Of a DNA stretch of 64,000 nt, positions 1 through 9,211 are shown piece after piece. Positions within the stretch are counted from its first letter, which is position 1. Each line of letters opens with the position of its first letter. Source of the DNA: Bacteroidia bacterium. Its GTDB lineage: Bacteria; Bacteroidota; Bacteroidia; Bacteroidales; Prolixibacteraceae. The position numbers and the translations under genes are program-made. The DNA lies in the NCBI GenBank assembly GCA_026391315.1, contig JAPLDT010000098.1:23681-87680 (forward strand). Reading direction: 5' to 3'. The notes beneath the pieces are model-generated. The model did no database searches and had not been told where the DNA came from. It worked only from the letters and a program-made list of their open reading frames with translations.

Positions 1-269
1 ATTCGTTTCGCCATGGAGAAAGGCATAGCAACACCAACTATAAACATAAAGAAAGGCTGGATAAGATCCCAAAAATACAGTTCGTACCACACACCATGGT
101 CAAATTGAGTATCAATTAAAGCTATTATAGCTTCACCTTTGCCGGCTTTTACCAATTCGACAAATATCCCGGAAATGCCAGTAACAAGTAAGAACATGGT
201 AAATCCCCGAAAAAAGTCTATTGAAAGTACCCTGTTCTGTTCTTGATTTAATGGAGTTGTATCGTTCAC
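1..269 (-). CDS. NagX-like membrane acyltransferase (DUF5009 type), N-terminal part only
   Basis: The minus strand reads an open frame from a GTG at 269 to the window edge (about 89 residues). It contains the motif SIDFFRGFTMFLLV, a first membrane segment, then DLIQPFFMFIVGVAMPFS. The complete protein at 21073-22185 has the same layout (SLDALRGFDMFWIM, then DMIFPLFLFLAGISFPFS), so the two are paralogues. The family resembles heparan-alpha-glucosaminide N-acetyltransferase and NagX, multi-pass inner membrane proteins often found next to glycosidase genes that handle N-acetylhexosamines. The GTG start is the only in-frame start near the first conserved motif. The C-terminus lies outside the window. 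Confidence 0.75.
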   Translation of the reverse strand, partial: MNDTTPLNQEQNRVLSIDFFRGFTMFLLVTGISGIFVELVKAGKGEAIIALIDTQFDHGVWYELYFWDLIQPFFMFIVGVAMPFSMAKR

Positions 270-309
270 AATTTAATTTTAGATTATTTAAATTATACCG
301 TAATCCTGA

Positions 310-1185
310 TTAGTCAAAAAGGTGAAGGGCATCCGGGATGGTCCATTCTTTTGTTATCAATTTTGGTTTAGGTAAGCCTGGATCCAGATCGAGATATTCC
401 ATCCTGGCTTTGATAGGCACTTCCAGGATATACGGTTTGCATTTGGGAATTGCTGCTATTGCTTTTCTGGCTCCTTTGTATAGCGCTTTGCGTGTTTCTT
501 CGAAAGGATAAAGAATTGCTGCCTCTCGCGATATTCCCTCCTTAACTGCTACTGTTATGCAATTAGGGCCGAAGAATTTTGTTGCTTCGCGGCAAACCGC
601 TACGTCGCCAGTGACCAGTATCGTAGGCACACCAAAATAACCGGCTGTGATAGCTGCCTGGGCCAGTTCACCAGATTCCACACCATTGTACCAATACCGG
701 TTCTCAGATCTCGAAGACTGAGTGTGATTCAGAACACCGTCCGGTGTACCCATCATCGCATGGGCACCAAACTGTACTTCTCCTGCAAAAGACTCGTCCA
801 GTCCGAATGTTCGTGCTCTGGGTTTACCGGTGATGTACTTCGCCCCAGGTTCCATTAAATGAGGGATCACAGCCTGTGATCCATGTCCGTCAAGAACAAC
901 TATCTCGGTAGCACCGCCATCACGAAGGCCGCGAACTACTGCGGCAAGGTCGCCCATGAAGTACTCACATGCCTGAATATTCAATGGGGTATCTTTCTCA
1001 CGGGTCTGTGCGAACTTGTAAACGCCGCTGACACCCTCCAGATCTGTTAATACATAGATTTTGAGCTGAGCTGATGCGGGAGAAGAATAAATTAAGAATA
1101 ACGACATAATTGCCGGTATCAATAGGTTCAGAGATAATCTGAATGAAATGATCCCATTTTTGTTTGTTTTGATCTTTTTTATCAT
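310..1185 (-). CDS. Secreted M55 family D-aminopeptidase (DppA-like), copy 1
   Basis: This 291-residue protein has an N-terminal hydrophobic signal segment ending near ASAQ (residue 40). The M55 fold follows: DLEG with metal-ligand candidates Asp48 and Glu50, DGHGSQ with His101, GAHAMMGT with His142, NHTQSS with His154 (the position of the catalytic His115 of Bacillus subtilis DppA), and a VESGE glutamate near 170-173. M55 enzymes are zinc peptidases that cleave N-terminal D-amino acids. B. subtilis DppA is cytoplasmic and not exported, so export here is notable. A close duplicate lies at 10608-11486, and the two differ mainly in the signal region and the last residues. The gene sits at the distal end of the glycan locus, directly downstream of the ceramidase-like gene. 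Confidence 0.88.
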   Translation of the reverse strand: MIKKIKTNKNGIISFRLSLNLLIPAIMSLFLIYSSPASAQLKIYVLTDLEGVSGVYKFAQTREKDTPLNIQACEYFMGDLAAVVRGLRDGGATEIVVLDGHGSQAVIPHLMEPGAKYITGKPRARTFGLDESFAGEVQFGAHAMMGTPDGVLNHTQSSRSENRYWYNGVESGELAQAAITAGYFGVPTILVTGDVAVCREATKFFGPNCITVAVKEGISREAAILYPFEETRKALYKGARKAIAAIPKCKPYILEVPIKARMEYLDLDPGLPKPKLITKEWTIPDALHLFD

Positions 1186-1196
1186 TGGTTTATTAT

Positions 1197-2591
1197 TTAT
1201 TTTCCATTCAAGAGTCTTCGGATCGCTGTCATGAGCACACCTTCTACCTCGGGTGAAACTCTGGAAGCTATGCCGGCTTCATAGCCGCCCTGCTCGTAAG
1301 CGATTGCGGTGCCGATATAACCCGGGCCATAATCTCCATAGGCTGCCATAGCAACAAACAAGTCCTTCCGCTCAGCTTTAGCGGCAAGCTGGTATTCGAC
1401 AAAAAGCTCGCCGGGTAGGTAAAGGATACGGGCGCGGTTTAGAGTCAGGCAAGCCACATCAATCTTTTTACCAGCCTTGCACCGTTGTATCCAGGAGATT
1501 TGTTCGATGTTAATTCTTAGCAATGCGGTGTCCTGCACCTTCAGTTCGGCTTCCAGCTTTTCAAGATATTTAGCCGGTGGTAAAGAGACAGGTTCAAGTG
1601 TCCAATTTACTGCATCTGCAGTGATCGGTTCGCGTTGTGTTCCCTCCCATGCCCTTTTCATACCATCGGCGAGCCTCTCAGCCAAAATGCCACGGTTCTC
1701 TTTTGAACCATCGTTGTATTTGCCGGCACCAAGATTACCGCCGGCACCGTTAAAATGGACATGGAGCGCCTGTGGTACTGCAAGCTGGCGATAAAAGCGG
1801 GCAATACCAGGAAAATCCGGATTGGGTATACCTGTATGATAGTAACTCTGCGGGTGCACCGCATAGTAACTCAGTACTGCTAATGGCTGGTCACCATTCC
1901 AAAAACTCACCAAAGATACCATGGGATCGATTACACCTTCTGGCTCCGCACGCAGGGCAGAATCTGTACAAGTTGTCCACCGGGTTGCCTTGACTTTGCC
2001 GTCAGGGCCGAGTATGCGCCTGTTTGAAGCGACTTGGTAAACAGGCGCTTCACCGAGTCCCAGATGGGTAACAGGCCGAGACTTTCCCAGCGAGTTTCGT
2101 ACGGCAGTTTCCAGCTTACTGATCAGTTCCCGGGCAAAAGTGCCTTCATTATCCCGAGGATCGAGACCGGCCTCTAAAAGAATCCGCTCAGCAGCAAAAT
2201 TGCATCGGGGAGCATCATGTTGATGTAAAGTGTGCACGGCAACACGTTCAGGAATTGTTCCTGCAGCATCAGCCAGTGCACGTTTGAATACATCCTGGCT
2301 CTCACCGGATATGCCAATCCAGTCGATAGCGCATAATACAACCGGCTGGCCGGCCCCCGACAGAACAATGCCTCTTGCCCTCAATCCCATATCCCATGAT
2401 CCGATCATGGAGTCGTAGGCAAGATGGCTGCCAACTGGGGGTGTGGCGTCAATATCAAACGTCGACAGTCTCAGACCGGATGGTGCGGTATCTTTGGAAT
2501 GTTTGGTACTACCGGCAATATCGGTTTGTACCACAAAAATTTCCAGAATACAAAATAAAAAAATAAAGTAAATTGTGCGATGAGTATGCAT
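1197..2591 (-). CDS. Secreted neutral/alkaline ceramidase-like protein
   Basis: The 464-residue protein starts with a signal segment (MHTHRTIYFIFLFCILEIF). LSTFDIDATPPVGSHLAYD follows, the usual opening of the N-terminal domain of neutral/alkaline non-lysosomal ceramidases. Further hallmarks are TLHQHDAPRC, a histidine-bearing metal-type loop, YYAVHPQSYYHTG, FNGAGGNLGAGKYND and, near the C-terminus, LPGELFVEYQL and YGDYGPGYIGTAIAYEQGGYE. Ceramidases of this family hydrolyse the N-acyl bond of ceramide with zinc. Many short bacterial relatives in glycan loci have no tested substrate, so only the fold is assigned. It follows the DegT-type gene by about 20 bases and is probably co-transcribed with it. 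Confidence 0.8.
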   Translation of the reverse strand: MHTHRTIYFIFLFCILEIFVVQTDIAGSTKHSKDTAPSGLRLSTFDIDATPPVGSHLAYDSMIGSWDMGLRARGIVLSGAGQPVVLCAIDWIGISGESQDVFKRALADAAGTIPERVAVHTLHQHDAPRCNFAAERILLEAGLDPRDNEGTFARELISKLETAVRNSLGKSRPVTHLGLGEAPVYQVASNRRILGPDGKVKATRWTTCTDSALRAEPEGVIDPMVSLVSFWNGDQPLAVLSYYAVHPQSYYHTGIPNPDFPGIARFYRQLAVPQALHVHFNGAGGNLGAGKYNDGSKENRGILAERLADGMKRAWEGTQREPITADAVNWTLEPVSLPPAKYLEKLEAELKVQDTALLRINIEQISWIQRCKAGKKIDVACLTLNRARILYLPGELFVEYQLAAKAERKDLFVAMAAYGDYGPGYIGTAIAYEQGGYEAGIASRVSPEVEGVLMTAIRRLLNGK

Positions 2592-2610
2592 AAGTAATGA
2601 GGTTAAAATA

Positions 2611-3975
2611 TCAGATTGAATTTAATTTATCCCTGTTATCGTAAACCTTCATAATGGCACTGATAATGTCGTCCATATCAGCCTGGGTTCCGAGCAGAGG
2701 ACCCGAAGCCCAAAGCATGACCATATCTGCACAAACCTGATCACATTTCGGACAAGCCAATTCTTCGAGGTATTGTTTAAGTCTGGCCGGAGAATACATT
2801 TTCTGATAGACCTTTAAGTTCAAAATATGATCCACCCATGGTTCTTTATGTAACCCATTTGCTATATACCCGCTCATGACAATACCTTCTGCTGAGAGAG
2901 CCTTCAGAAATTTGTCGCGGGGTGCATTGTTAAAGTGCTCTTTATGATACGACATCGTATATAGGTAGAAGGAACCGCTTTCCGTACCTTCATAAAGCTT
3001 TTGGGGAACAAGGCCCGGGAAATTTTTGAGTTTGGAGGTAAGATACGCGGCGTTTTTATTGCGAAGCGCGAAGCGGTCTTTAGCTCCACCTAATTGCGCC
3101 AACAGAATAGCCCCTTCAAATTCGTTCATCCGATATTTCGGCCCTATCGTTTCGGAACGTCCTTTGCGTGAGGTACCGTGATTTTGCACCGTGTAACACT
3201 TGTCCATCAGTTCTTCGTTATTTCCGATGATTCCTCCACCTTCGCCACAGGAAATCGTTTTGGATGTCTGGAAGCTGAAGCATCCTAAATCACCTATCGT
3301 TCCTAATACTTTCCCCTGATATACGCCAAGATGTGCCTGACAGGTATCTTCAATCACTTTAAGATTGTGCTTTTTTGCGATGGCCATGATCCGTTCCATG
3401 TTGCATGGTTGCCCCATGATATGCACCGGCATAATGGCTTTGGTATTTTCTGTAATTCTTCTTTCTACTTCGCGTGGATCAAGCTGAAAAGATTCCGGAT
3501 CCAGGTCTGCCATTACCGGCAGGGCACGGCTTGTTATAATAGAAGATATGGTTCCCATGTCAGTATACGGCGAGGTGATCACTTCGTCGCCTGGACCAAT
3601 TCCCAATGCTTCAACACAGGTACTCAGAGCCTGGGTTCCGGAACCGGTTCCCAAGGCAAATTTGGTACCCATCAGTTTGGCATATTCTAATTCAAATGTT
3701 GGGACTGTACCTGTGGAAGATTGAATTCTGCACCATATCCCACTCCTGGTAGTCCTGGCAATTGCTTCAACCATCTTTTCGTCGACGTAAGGCCATGCCG
3801 GCCATACTTTTTCCTTCACAACAGGTATGCCTCCAAGGATGGCGAGTTTACCGGTTTCATTATTCAATGTGGTAATTTTCCCGAATGTTGGGATGGCGCC
3901 TGATACAACTGCAGCTGCTGATCCAACTGATACGGTAGTAATGAACCGCCGCCTGGTAAAATCTTTATTTTTCAT
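2611..3975 (-). CDS. Tat-exported DegT/DnrJ/EryC1/StrS-type aminotransferase, copy 1
   Basis: The protein has 454 residues. Residues 1-30 form a twin-arginine leader (FTRRRFITTVSVGSAAAVV). The rest is a fold-type I PLP enzyme of the sugar aminotransferase family: ILGGIPVV opening, GSGTQAL phosphate-binding loop near 111-117, IEDTCQAHLG with Asp210 for the pyridine nitrogen, and FSFQTSKTISCGEGG with the predicted Schiff-base Lys239. Classical members make nucleotide-activated amino sugars in the cytoplasm. A Tat leader suits a protein that folds with PLP before export, but the extracytoplasmic amine donor and sugar acceptor are unknown. A second such gene lies at 9212-10585. The first ~50 codons closely match those of the hydrolase at 5402-7666. 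Confidence 0.88.
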   Translation of the reverse strand: MKNKDFTRRRFITTVSVGSAAAVVSGAIPTFGKITTLNNETGKLAILGGIPVVKEKVWPAWPYVDEKMVEAIARTTRSGIWCRIQSSTGTVPTFELEYAKLMGTKFALGTGSGTQALSTCVEALGIGPGDEVITSPYTDMGTISSIITSRALPVMADLDPESFQLDPREVERRITENTKAIMPVHIMGQPCNMERIMAIAKKHNLKVIEDTCQAHLGVYQGKVLGTIGDLGCFSFQTSKTISCGEGGGIIGNNEELMDKCYTVQNHGTSRKGRSETIGPKYRMNEFEGAILLAQLGGAKDRFALRNKNAAYLTSKLKNFPGLVPQKLYEGTESGSFYLYTMSYHKEHFNNAPRDKFLKALSAEGIVMSGYIANGLHKEPWVDHILNLKVYQKMYSPARLKQYLEELACPKCDQVCADMVMLWASGPLLGTQADMDDIISAIMKVYDNRDKLNSI

Positions 3976-4050
3976 CTTTATAAATTTTAAGTTCTATTAA
4001 ATTGTTTATTTGTACATAAATATTTTTTCGAAGAAATCGATTTGAACGTT

Positions 4051-5238
4051 CTAATTTACTTCAAGTTGTTGCCACGACGGCAGTTTGGGAAACTTGGCAT
4101 GAGGGTCTGCCTGGTACCAGAAACAGGTTGAGGCAATATCAGATTGTTGTTGCAAATACCTGCCACCTTGTCGCCAACCCAAATCCTGAATAGTTATCTT
4201 CAGGTCTTTTTCAAAACGTACCGGATCCATTATATGCCAACGGTATAGGCCAAACCGTTGCATTGCTTTGTAGTGCCCATCGCCTCGCATAACCTGATGC
4301 AGGCCGGCATAAGGTGTACAGAATTCAGTATAAACAGTTTCCTCAACACCAGCTGCATTTTTCTTCCTGGTATCAAAATCATAGGAGCCGCAGAAATAAT
4401 CCTCGGTGCCTGTTCCGCAAATTGTTGGGAATTTGCTGTCGCCGTCAATAAAGAATTTGATCTCACCTTCTCCCCACCAACCATTGTTATTAACTTTCCA
4501 GGCCATATATAAGCCAACATAATGACCTTTCCCTTTAATGTTGTCAACAATAGTATAATCAGAAGTAGTGTTGGGATTCAACCTTCTGAACTGAGCATGA
4601 AAATAAGCTGCGTCTGTTGGTACTTCGGTCAGGGTATAGTTAATCTGGTAAAACAAGGTCATAGGATCTTTGTCATTAATGTTTTCCATGGTAATCCTGC
4701 ATTTTTTACGGAAAGGCATCGTCCAGTAGCAATTGAAAGCACTTCCTGGATTTACGCAAACAGCCAGCGAGTTAAGCGGGGCATATTCGTTCCAACCCAT
4801 GCCAAAGAAATCGCCAACGGGACACTCAACTGAAGGTTCAGTTTCATTATCCCAGTAAATGCGAAGAATTGAGAAACGCCAGTTACCGGTTGGGGTCATC
4901 CAAATATGCTGAATAGCTCCCGAGCCTTCAATCTCAGCTATGGTTAAAGTTTCTCCGGGCTGAATGCGAACATAAGGATTGACCTTCCATCCTTGTCCGA
5001 GGTCGCGGGCCGCATTACTGGCATTGGCTGCGTTGGTGATATCTTTATCTTCCGGCCTGGCCATACCACCTTTACCTTTCTCTCCGATAAAATTTTCAGG
5101 ACTAATCGAACGTGTTTTTGCGTTTGACATCCGGTATAGATTACCCATGTTCATTTCCAGTCCGTTAAATGTGTTCTGAGAAAACGACAGACAGGTAATA
5201 AGGCAGAAATAAACACTAATAAATAATCTTTTTTTCAT
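4051..5238 (-). CDS. GH172 (DUF2961) glycoside hydrolase, secreted
   Basis: The chosen ATG at 5238 gives 395 residues and places the signal peptide (MKKRLFISVYFCLITCLSFS) at the start. An in-frame start at 5298 would add 20 unlikely residues. DUF2961 hallmarks are GSGAIQHIWMTP, ILRIYWDNETEPSVECPVG DFFGMGWN, and the paired catalytic region WWGEGEIKFFIDGD (Glu257/Glu259) with GTGTEDYFCGSYDF (Glu279). The spacing of about 21 residues fits the two carboxylates of the characterised Bifidobacterium difructose dianhydride enzyme. Family members cleave alpha-D-fructofuranosides or alpha-D-arabinofuranosides. With GH127 in the same locus this points to furanosidic linkages in the target glycan. Confidence 0.88.
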   Translation of the reverse strand: MKKRLFISVYFCLITCLSFSQNTFNGLEMNMGNLYRMSNAKTRSISPENFIGEKGKGGMARPEDKDITNAANASNAARDLGQGWKVNPYVRIQPGETLTIAEIEGSGAIQHIWMTPTGNWRFSILRIYWDNETEPSVECPVGDFFGMGWNEYAPLNSLAVCVNPGSAFNCYWTMPFRKKCRITMENINDKDPMTLFYQINYTLTEVPTDAAYFHAQFRRLNPNTTSDYTIVDNIKGKGHYVGLYMAWKVNNNGWWGEGEIKFFIDGDSKFPTICGTGTEDYFCGSYDFDTRKKNAAGVEETVYTEFCTPYAGLHQVMRGDGHYKAMQRFGLYRWHIMDPVRFEKDLKITIQDLGWRQGGRYLQQQSDIASTCFWYQADPHAKFPKLPSWQQLEVN

Positions 5239-5401
5239 ACACTTAGATTTTGTAGTTTTAACAATAGAATATTTAATCATGCGAATTAAGAGTAACATAG
5301 AATAAATTTACCTTAAGATTCTTTTTGCATTTCCGGATCTTAGGAGTTCCTTAGTCGCCTCATCAGCACAGTCAATACATGATCGTAAGCCATCCTTATC
5401 A

Positions 5402-7666
5402 CTACTTCTCAATAACGATCACTTCATACTCCCCGATGTGGGGCACCACAAATTTAACCTCCCCGTCGTTGGACTTCAGTGGTATCAATGTCCCGGGCTG
5501 CATCAAGGTGTGAATACTTTTTACTCCCCCTTTCGTCCGCACAGTGATGACAATGTTCTGAAGCGGCACAATCTTCCGTATAGGGCGTGTCATCTCGCCG
5601 GTAAAGTTGACCAGGTGAAGCAGTAAACGCCGGCCATCCTCCTGTGAGCGCAACACCACCTCTACCGACCCTGGTGCGTTCTCCAACACCACCAACTTCG
5701 GTGCCGTCTCCCTTAATACGTTCTCGATCAAACGAGCCCACTCGATCAGGTGATAGGAGTTGAAGGAATTGCCAATATCCCCGCTAATGTAAATAGCTTT
5801 GCCTTTGCCGTAGCGATGGGTCACCAGCGCCGGATCGTCGGACGGCTCCGGGTACCCGGCAAGGCTGCCGGCAACGGGCTTCATGAAATTGACCAACCCG
5901 TCGCCTCCCTTAAGCCTTACGGCCACGTGATAGGTGGGGGCAGGAACCAGATCCCGTGCCCATCCTTCCATAAGCGGGCTGGCCGCGCGCGGCTGCATGG
6001 AGTCAACACGCATCGGGCCGACGATTTTGTGCGCGTCGCTCACGCCGAACACCTCCGCCAGGGCAAAATCTGCCCGCCGGATGCCAGTCTCGTCGTAGAG
6101 CGAGGTTTCGAAGGTGGCGAACAGGTTGCCTCCCCGTTGCACATATTCCTTCAAACAAGCCACCGTTTTCTCGCTCATGCAGGCCACATTGGGTAGAAAA
6201 ATAACTGCGTAACGATCCAACTTCTCTTGCTCCAGCCTGACATCGTCGATGACATCGAACGGCGTTTGTGATCGTATTAGTATGTCGGCCAGTCCTGAGA
6301 ACTCACCGTCAAGGTTGCCGATCTCACTGCGCGCCGGCACTTGCTCGGTTTCGAGCAACTGTGCATCAGCTCCGTCGTAGAAGTTGGCTGTAGTATCGGA
6401 CCAGACCAGCGCGATAACAGCTTCGGAGTGGGTTCCACGATAGTAGGAGGCATTCTTCTCCACAAACCGGTTCATGCCAACTAATGCTTGTATCTCCGTG
6501 CGCTTGTATGCTGTCTTCCAAACCTCGAACATCGGGTTGGCAGCATTCGCGATAGTACCGGCATAGATCAGGCGCAAGTCGGCTTCCGAATGCTGCCCGT
6601 ACTGCCAGGGACTCGGTCGGCACGTACTGAAGATCACCCGCGGTTTGTCCGGCGATTGTGTTTCCAGCATCCTTGCTGTCACTCCCGGCTTCCAAATCGA
6701 AGTGCGCATCATGTCGCCGTAAAAATATCCGCCTTCGCTGCCAAGCATATCCTGTTCGGAAATGAGAAGCCGGTTCAGATTCGCTGTCGACCAGTTTCCT
6801 CCCCGCACTCCGCCGTTCTTGTAAAAGAGGATCTCCGGATTAATTGACTTGATCACTGTGCGCGAGTCGTGCATAAAATCAACAAGGCTGTTGGCCTGAA
6901 ATTCGAGCAGGTCAAGCGCCTGCTTGCCTTTGCGCTGTTTCTTGGAAGGCAGCATTTTGCCATACTGCTTTTGATACTTATCCTGGCAGTAGTGGCAATA
7001 GCAGGTGTTGACCGTGAAGCTGGTCCCGTCATAAAAGATTCCATCGATCGGATAGGCGCACAGGTCCCGAAGTACCTGAAAAACCCACTCCCGCCAAGGA
7101 CTGTTCGGGCAAAACCGGCTGGATGGCTGGCTGTACATGATTTGATTTCCATTGCCGTTCTCGTCCAATTGGAGCCAGTCGGGATGTTTTTCGCCAAAGG
7201 AACGCTTGAACCAGTGGACGTTGAAATAAACGATGGTTCGCAAGCCGTTTTTCTTAGCTTCGGGCAGGTACTTGGCCAGGTAGTCCTCGTTCTTCTTCCC
7301 TGCAACTTTCGAAGAGAAGAAAAACTCCTGGTCATCGAGGCCCCCGGCCATCCCCATCACCTGGAGGTGGTCAGCATTGAAAGCCAAGGCGCCTTTCTGA
7401 GATGCATCCAGCGCAGGTGAGGATGAAGGATCTGAGTGATAAACGTCTTCGTTATCCATTAACCGCAGCGGTCCTTCGCGCTCCCACCATGGCTGAGATT
7501 GGGACCCTGTCTTTAAAGGAGCAACAGGTGTTCCATCAGGGATCGTCAGTTTCCCTGTGTTATTATTGTTCCCGAAAGTTGGAATGACGACTGATACAAC
7601 TGCAGCTGCGGAACCAACTGATACGGTAGAAATGAATCGTCGCCTGGTAAAATCTTTATTTTTCAT
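5402..7666 (-). CDS. Tat-exported GH42-like hydrolase (GHL6-type barrel plus trimerisation domain)
   Basis: The protein has 754 residues. A Tat leader (FTRRRFISTVSVG) precedes a TIM-barrel of the GHL6/beta-galactosidase-like type: GLRTIVYFNVHWF, FCPNSPWREWV, PIDGIFYDGTSF with a Cys-rich CYCHYC stretch, then a flavodoxin-like trimerisation domain (YAVIFLPNVACMSEKTVACL, near residue 490) and a C-terminal beta domain. The catalytic acids cannot be assigned by eye. The first ~35 residues nearly duplicate the leader of the aminotransferase at 2611-3975, whereas the body (about 5400-7500) is visibly richer in G+C than its neighbours. This suggests an acquired hydrolase joined to a resident leader. 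Substrate unknown. Confidence 0.72.
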   Translation of the reverse strand: MKNKDFTRRRFISTVSVGSAAAVVSVVIPTFGNNNNTGKLTIPDGTPVAPLKTGSQSQPWWEREGPLRLMDNEDVYHSDPSSSPALDASQKGALAFNADHLQVMGMAGGLDDQEFFFSSKVAGKKNEDYLAKYLPEAKKNGLRTIVYFNVHWFKRSFGEKHPDWLQLDENGNGNQIMYSQPSSRFCPNSPWREWVFQVLRDLCAYPIDGIFYDGTSFTVNTCYCHYCQDKYQKQYGKMLPSKKQRKGKQALDLLEFQANSLVDFMHDSRTVIKSINPEILFYKNGGVRGGNWSTANLNRLLISEQDMLGSEGGYFYGDMMRTSIWKPGVTARMLETQSPDKPRVIFSTCRPSPWQYGQHSEADLRLIYAGTIANAANPMFEVWKTAYKRTEIQALVGMNRFVEKNASYYRGTHSEAVIALVWSDTTANFYDGADAQLLETEQVPARSEIGNLDGEFSGLADILIRSQTPFDVIDDVRLEQEKLDRYAVIFLPNVACMSEKTVACLKEYVQRGGNLFATFETSLYDETGIRRADFALAEVFGVSDAHKIVGPMRVDSMQPRAASPLMEGWARDLVPAPTYHVAVRLKGGDGLVNFMKPVAGSLAGYPEPSDDPALVTHRYGKGKAIYISGDIGNSFNSYHLIEWARLIENVLRETAPKLVVLENAPGSVEVVLRSQEDGRRLLLHLVNFTGEMTRPIRKIVPLQNIVITVRTKGGVKSIHTLMQPGTLIPLKSNDGEVKFVVPHIGEYEVIVIEK

Positions 7667-7714
7667 CGTTTAATTATATGTTCAATTTATTAAAATCATT
7701 TATTTTCCTATTTC

Positions 7715-9091
7715 CTACTTCTTAAATGGGTTTGGAATGCTGATAAGGTCGGTCCTTGTTTTTCCGTTCTCAGTTATTCTGGCAAGGGTATATACAGTAC
7801 CATCCTTGCCAATTGCAATCGAGTTGACATAAAGCGGTCGCTGACCGTCAGGATAAAAAACAGCGCCATGATCAAGGTATTTTCCTGTTGGTATATCATA
7901 AGTGATCAGATGAAGGTCTTCAAGGCCTTTTGCCTCCCCTTTAGCAGTTGTGCCGGCGCCCAAAACACGTTTTCCGTCAACATAAATCGGACCTCCTGTC
8001 AGGTAATAAATTGTTCGGCCGTCGGGACCTAACTTGAAACCCAGATATCCATAACTGAACTGGTCTCCCATTCCGGTAAGTTTCGAAGGTATGGATGTCA
8101 GTCTTTCAAGTACTTCAATTCGTGGTATAGCCGGGTCGAAACGGAATAGATAACCTGAGTTACCATGAACACCATATAGCTTTTTTTCAGGGGCATACCA
8201 GAATACCTGGCGCCAGTTATACGCCATACTGCCCGAAGTCGATATTTCGTAAGTTCCAAAGTAATCCTTCTTCATATCTTCGCCTTTAATGGTTTCCACT
8301 TTATCTTGTCCCACCTTCAAACGCTTAATCTGTCCCTCGGCATTGGTCATATAAATGGTACCATCTTCCGAATTAATGGCAATCGATCGGCATACAACAC
8401 GAAAATCAGTACCCATTCCATCTTCACCCTTACCTGTGAAAGGACCAAGATCTTTTAACTCTTTTTTGGCTATATCATAACGGAACAGGTACCCTGTTGG
8501 CCATGTCAGCCCATAAATAAGCCCACGGTTGGTATCCATGTTCATTGTAATAATTCCTTCATTGTGAGGGGCAATACCCAGATCTTCAAAAGTTTTCTTT
8601 TTCATGTCATAGGAGAGAATATGACCTCCACGGTAAGCTTTGAACTCTTCAGTTGGTAGTCCGGTCTTTTCCATGCCGCCGATGATGCTGTAATAACCCA
8701 GGTGCGTTACAAAATAGAGTTTCCCATTTGATTCCATAAAATTCACATGGCTTTTACCCTGTGCTACCACTTTCATCTCTTTCTCGCCACAAATCCCTGA
8801 AAGGTCGCCCAGATGTTCGGTAGCGCGCGTCTTCGGATCGAAAGAGTACATCTGGCCTGCTATGTTAATCAACTGAGAGCAGAGAACATAGTAGATCTTC
8901 CCGTCACTTGCAGAAGAAATGCCGTTGTAGGTATCGTGTGCATGTTCGAAACCTGAATTATAAACTGTTGCAATTATCCTGGCATCAGGAGTTGAAACAA
9001 CTGGAGTTTCAGCCTCCGGTTTAGCCTGTTTGCAGCCTGTCATTACCAGTCCCGGAAATAGCATTGTGAATAATAGTCGTTGTAATTTCAT
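7715..9091 (-). CDS. Lipoprotein with predicted beta-propeller, function unknown
   Basis: The 458-residue protein has a lipoprotein signal (MKLQRLLFTMLFPG, then LVMTGC with Cys19). The rest is repeated beta-strand blades with a propeller-like rhythm: DGKIYYVLCSQLI, NGKLYFVTHLGYYSIIGG, RGLIYGLTWPTGYLFRYD, DGTIYMTNAEGQIKRL, KKLYGVHGNSGYLFRFD, GRTIYYLTGGPIYVDG and DGTVYTLARITENG. No catalytic motif is recognisable. It lies between the second DegT-type gene and the GH42-like gene on the same strand, so it may be a surface lipoprotein that binds or acts on a product of this locus. The repeats suggest six or seven blades, but that number is a guess. Confidence 0.6.
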   Translation of the reverse strand: MKLQRLLFTMLFPGLVMTGCKQAKPEAETPVVSTPDARIIATVYNSGFEHAHDTYNGISSASDGKIYYVLCSQLINIAGQMYSFDPKTRATEHLGDLSGICGEKEMKVVAQGKSHVNFMESNGKLYFVTHLGYYSIIGGMEKTGLPTEEFKAYRGGHILSYDMKKKTFEDLGIAPHNEGIITMNMDTNRGLIYGLTWPTGYLFRYDIAKKELKDLGPFTGKGEDGMGTDFRVVCRSIAINSEDGTIYMTNAEGQIKRLKVGQDKVETIKGEDMKKDYFGTYEISTSGSMAYNWRQVFWYAPEKKLYGVHGNSGYLFRFDPAIPRIEVLERLTSIPSKLTGMGDQFSYGYLGFKLGPDGRTIYYLTGGPIYVDGKRVLGAGTTAKGEAKGLEDLHLITYDIPTGKYLDHGAVFYPDGQRPLYVNSIAIGKDGTVYTLARITENGKTRTDLISIPNPFKK

Positions 9092-9211
9092 ACGTAAATA
9101 TCATTGTTAAATAATTGAATATCAAATCGTACGCATGGAACTCGCAAAAAAGCATTTACATCGCCTTTTGTGGGCAAAGCCCATGCTCGTTTCATTGGTT
9201 TTTTATTTTAA

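Noticed and set aside
6853..7335. 160-codon minus-strand frame inside the GH42-like gene
   Set aside because: It is a shifted frame of a GC-rich coding region with skewed Ser/Thr/Arg content and no signal of its own.
9171..9183. TGGGC-AAA-GCCCA hairpin between the second DegT gene and the propeller gene
   Set aside because: The stem is only five bases with no U-run on the transcribed strand, so it is not supported as a terminator.
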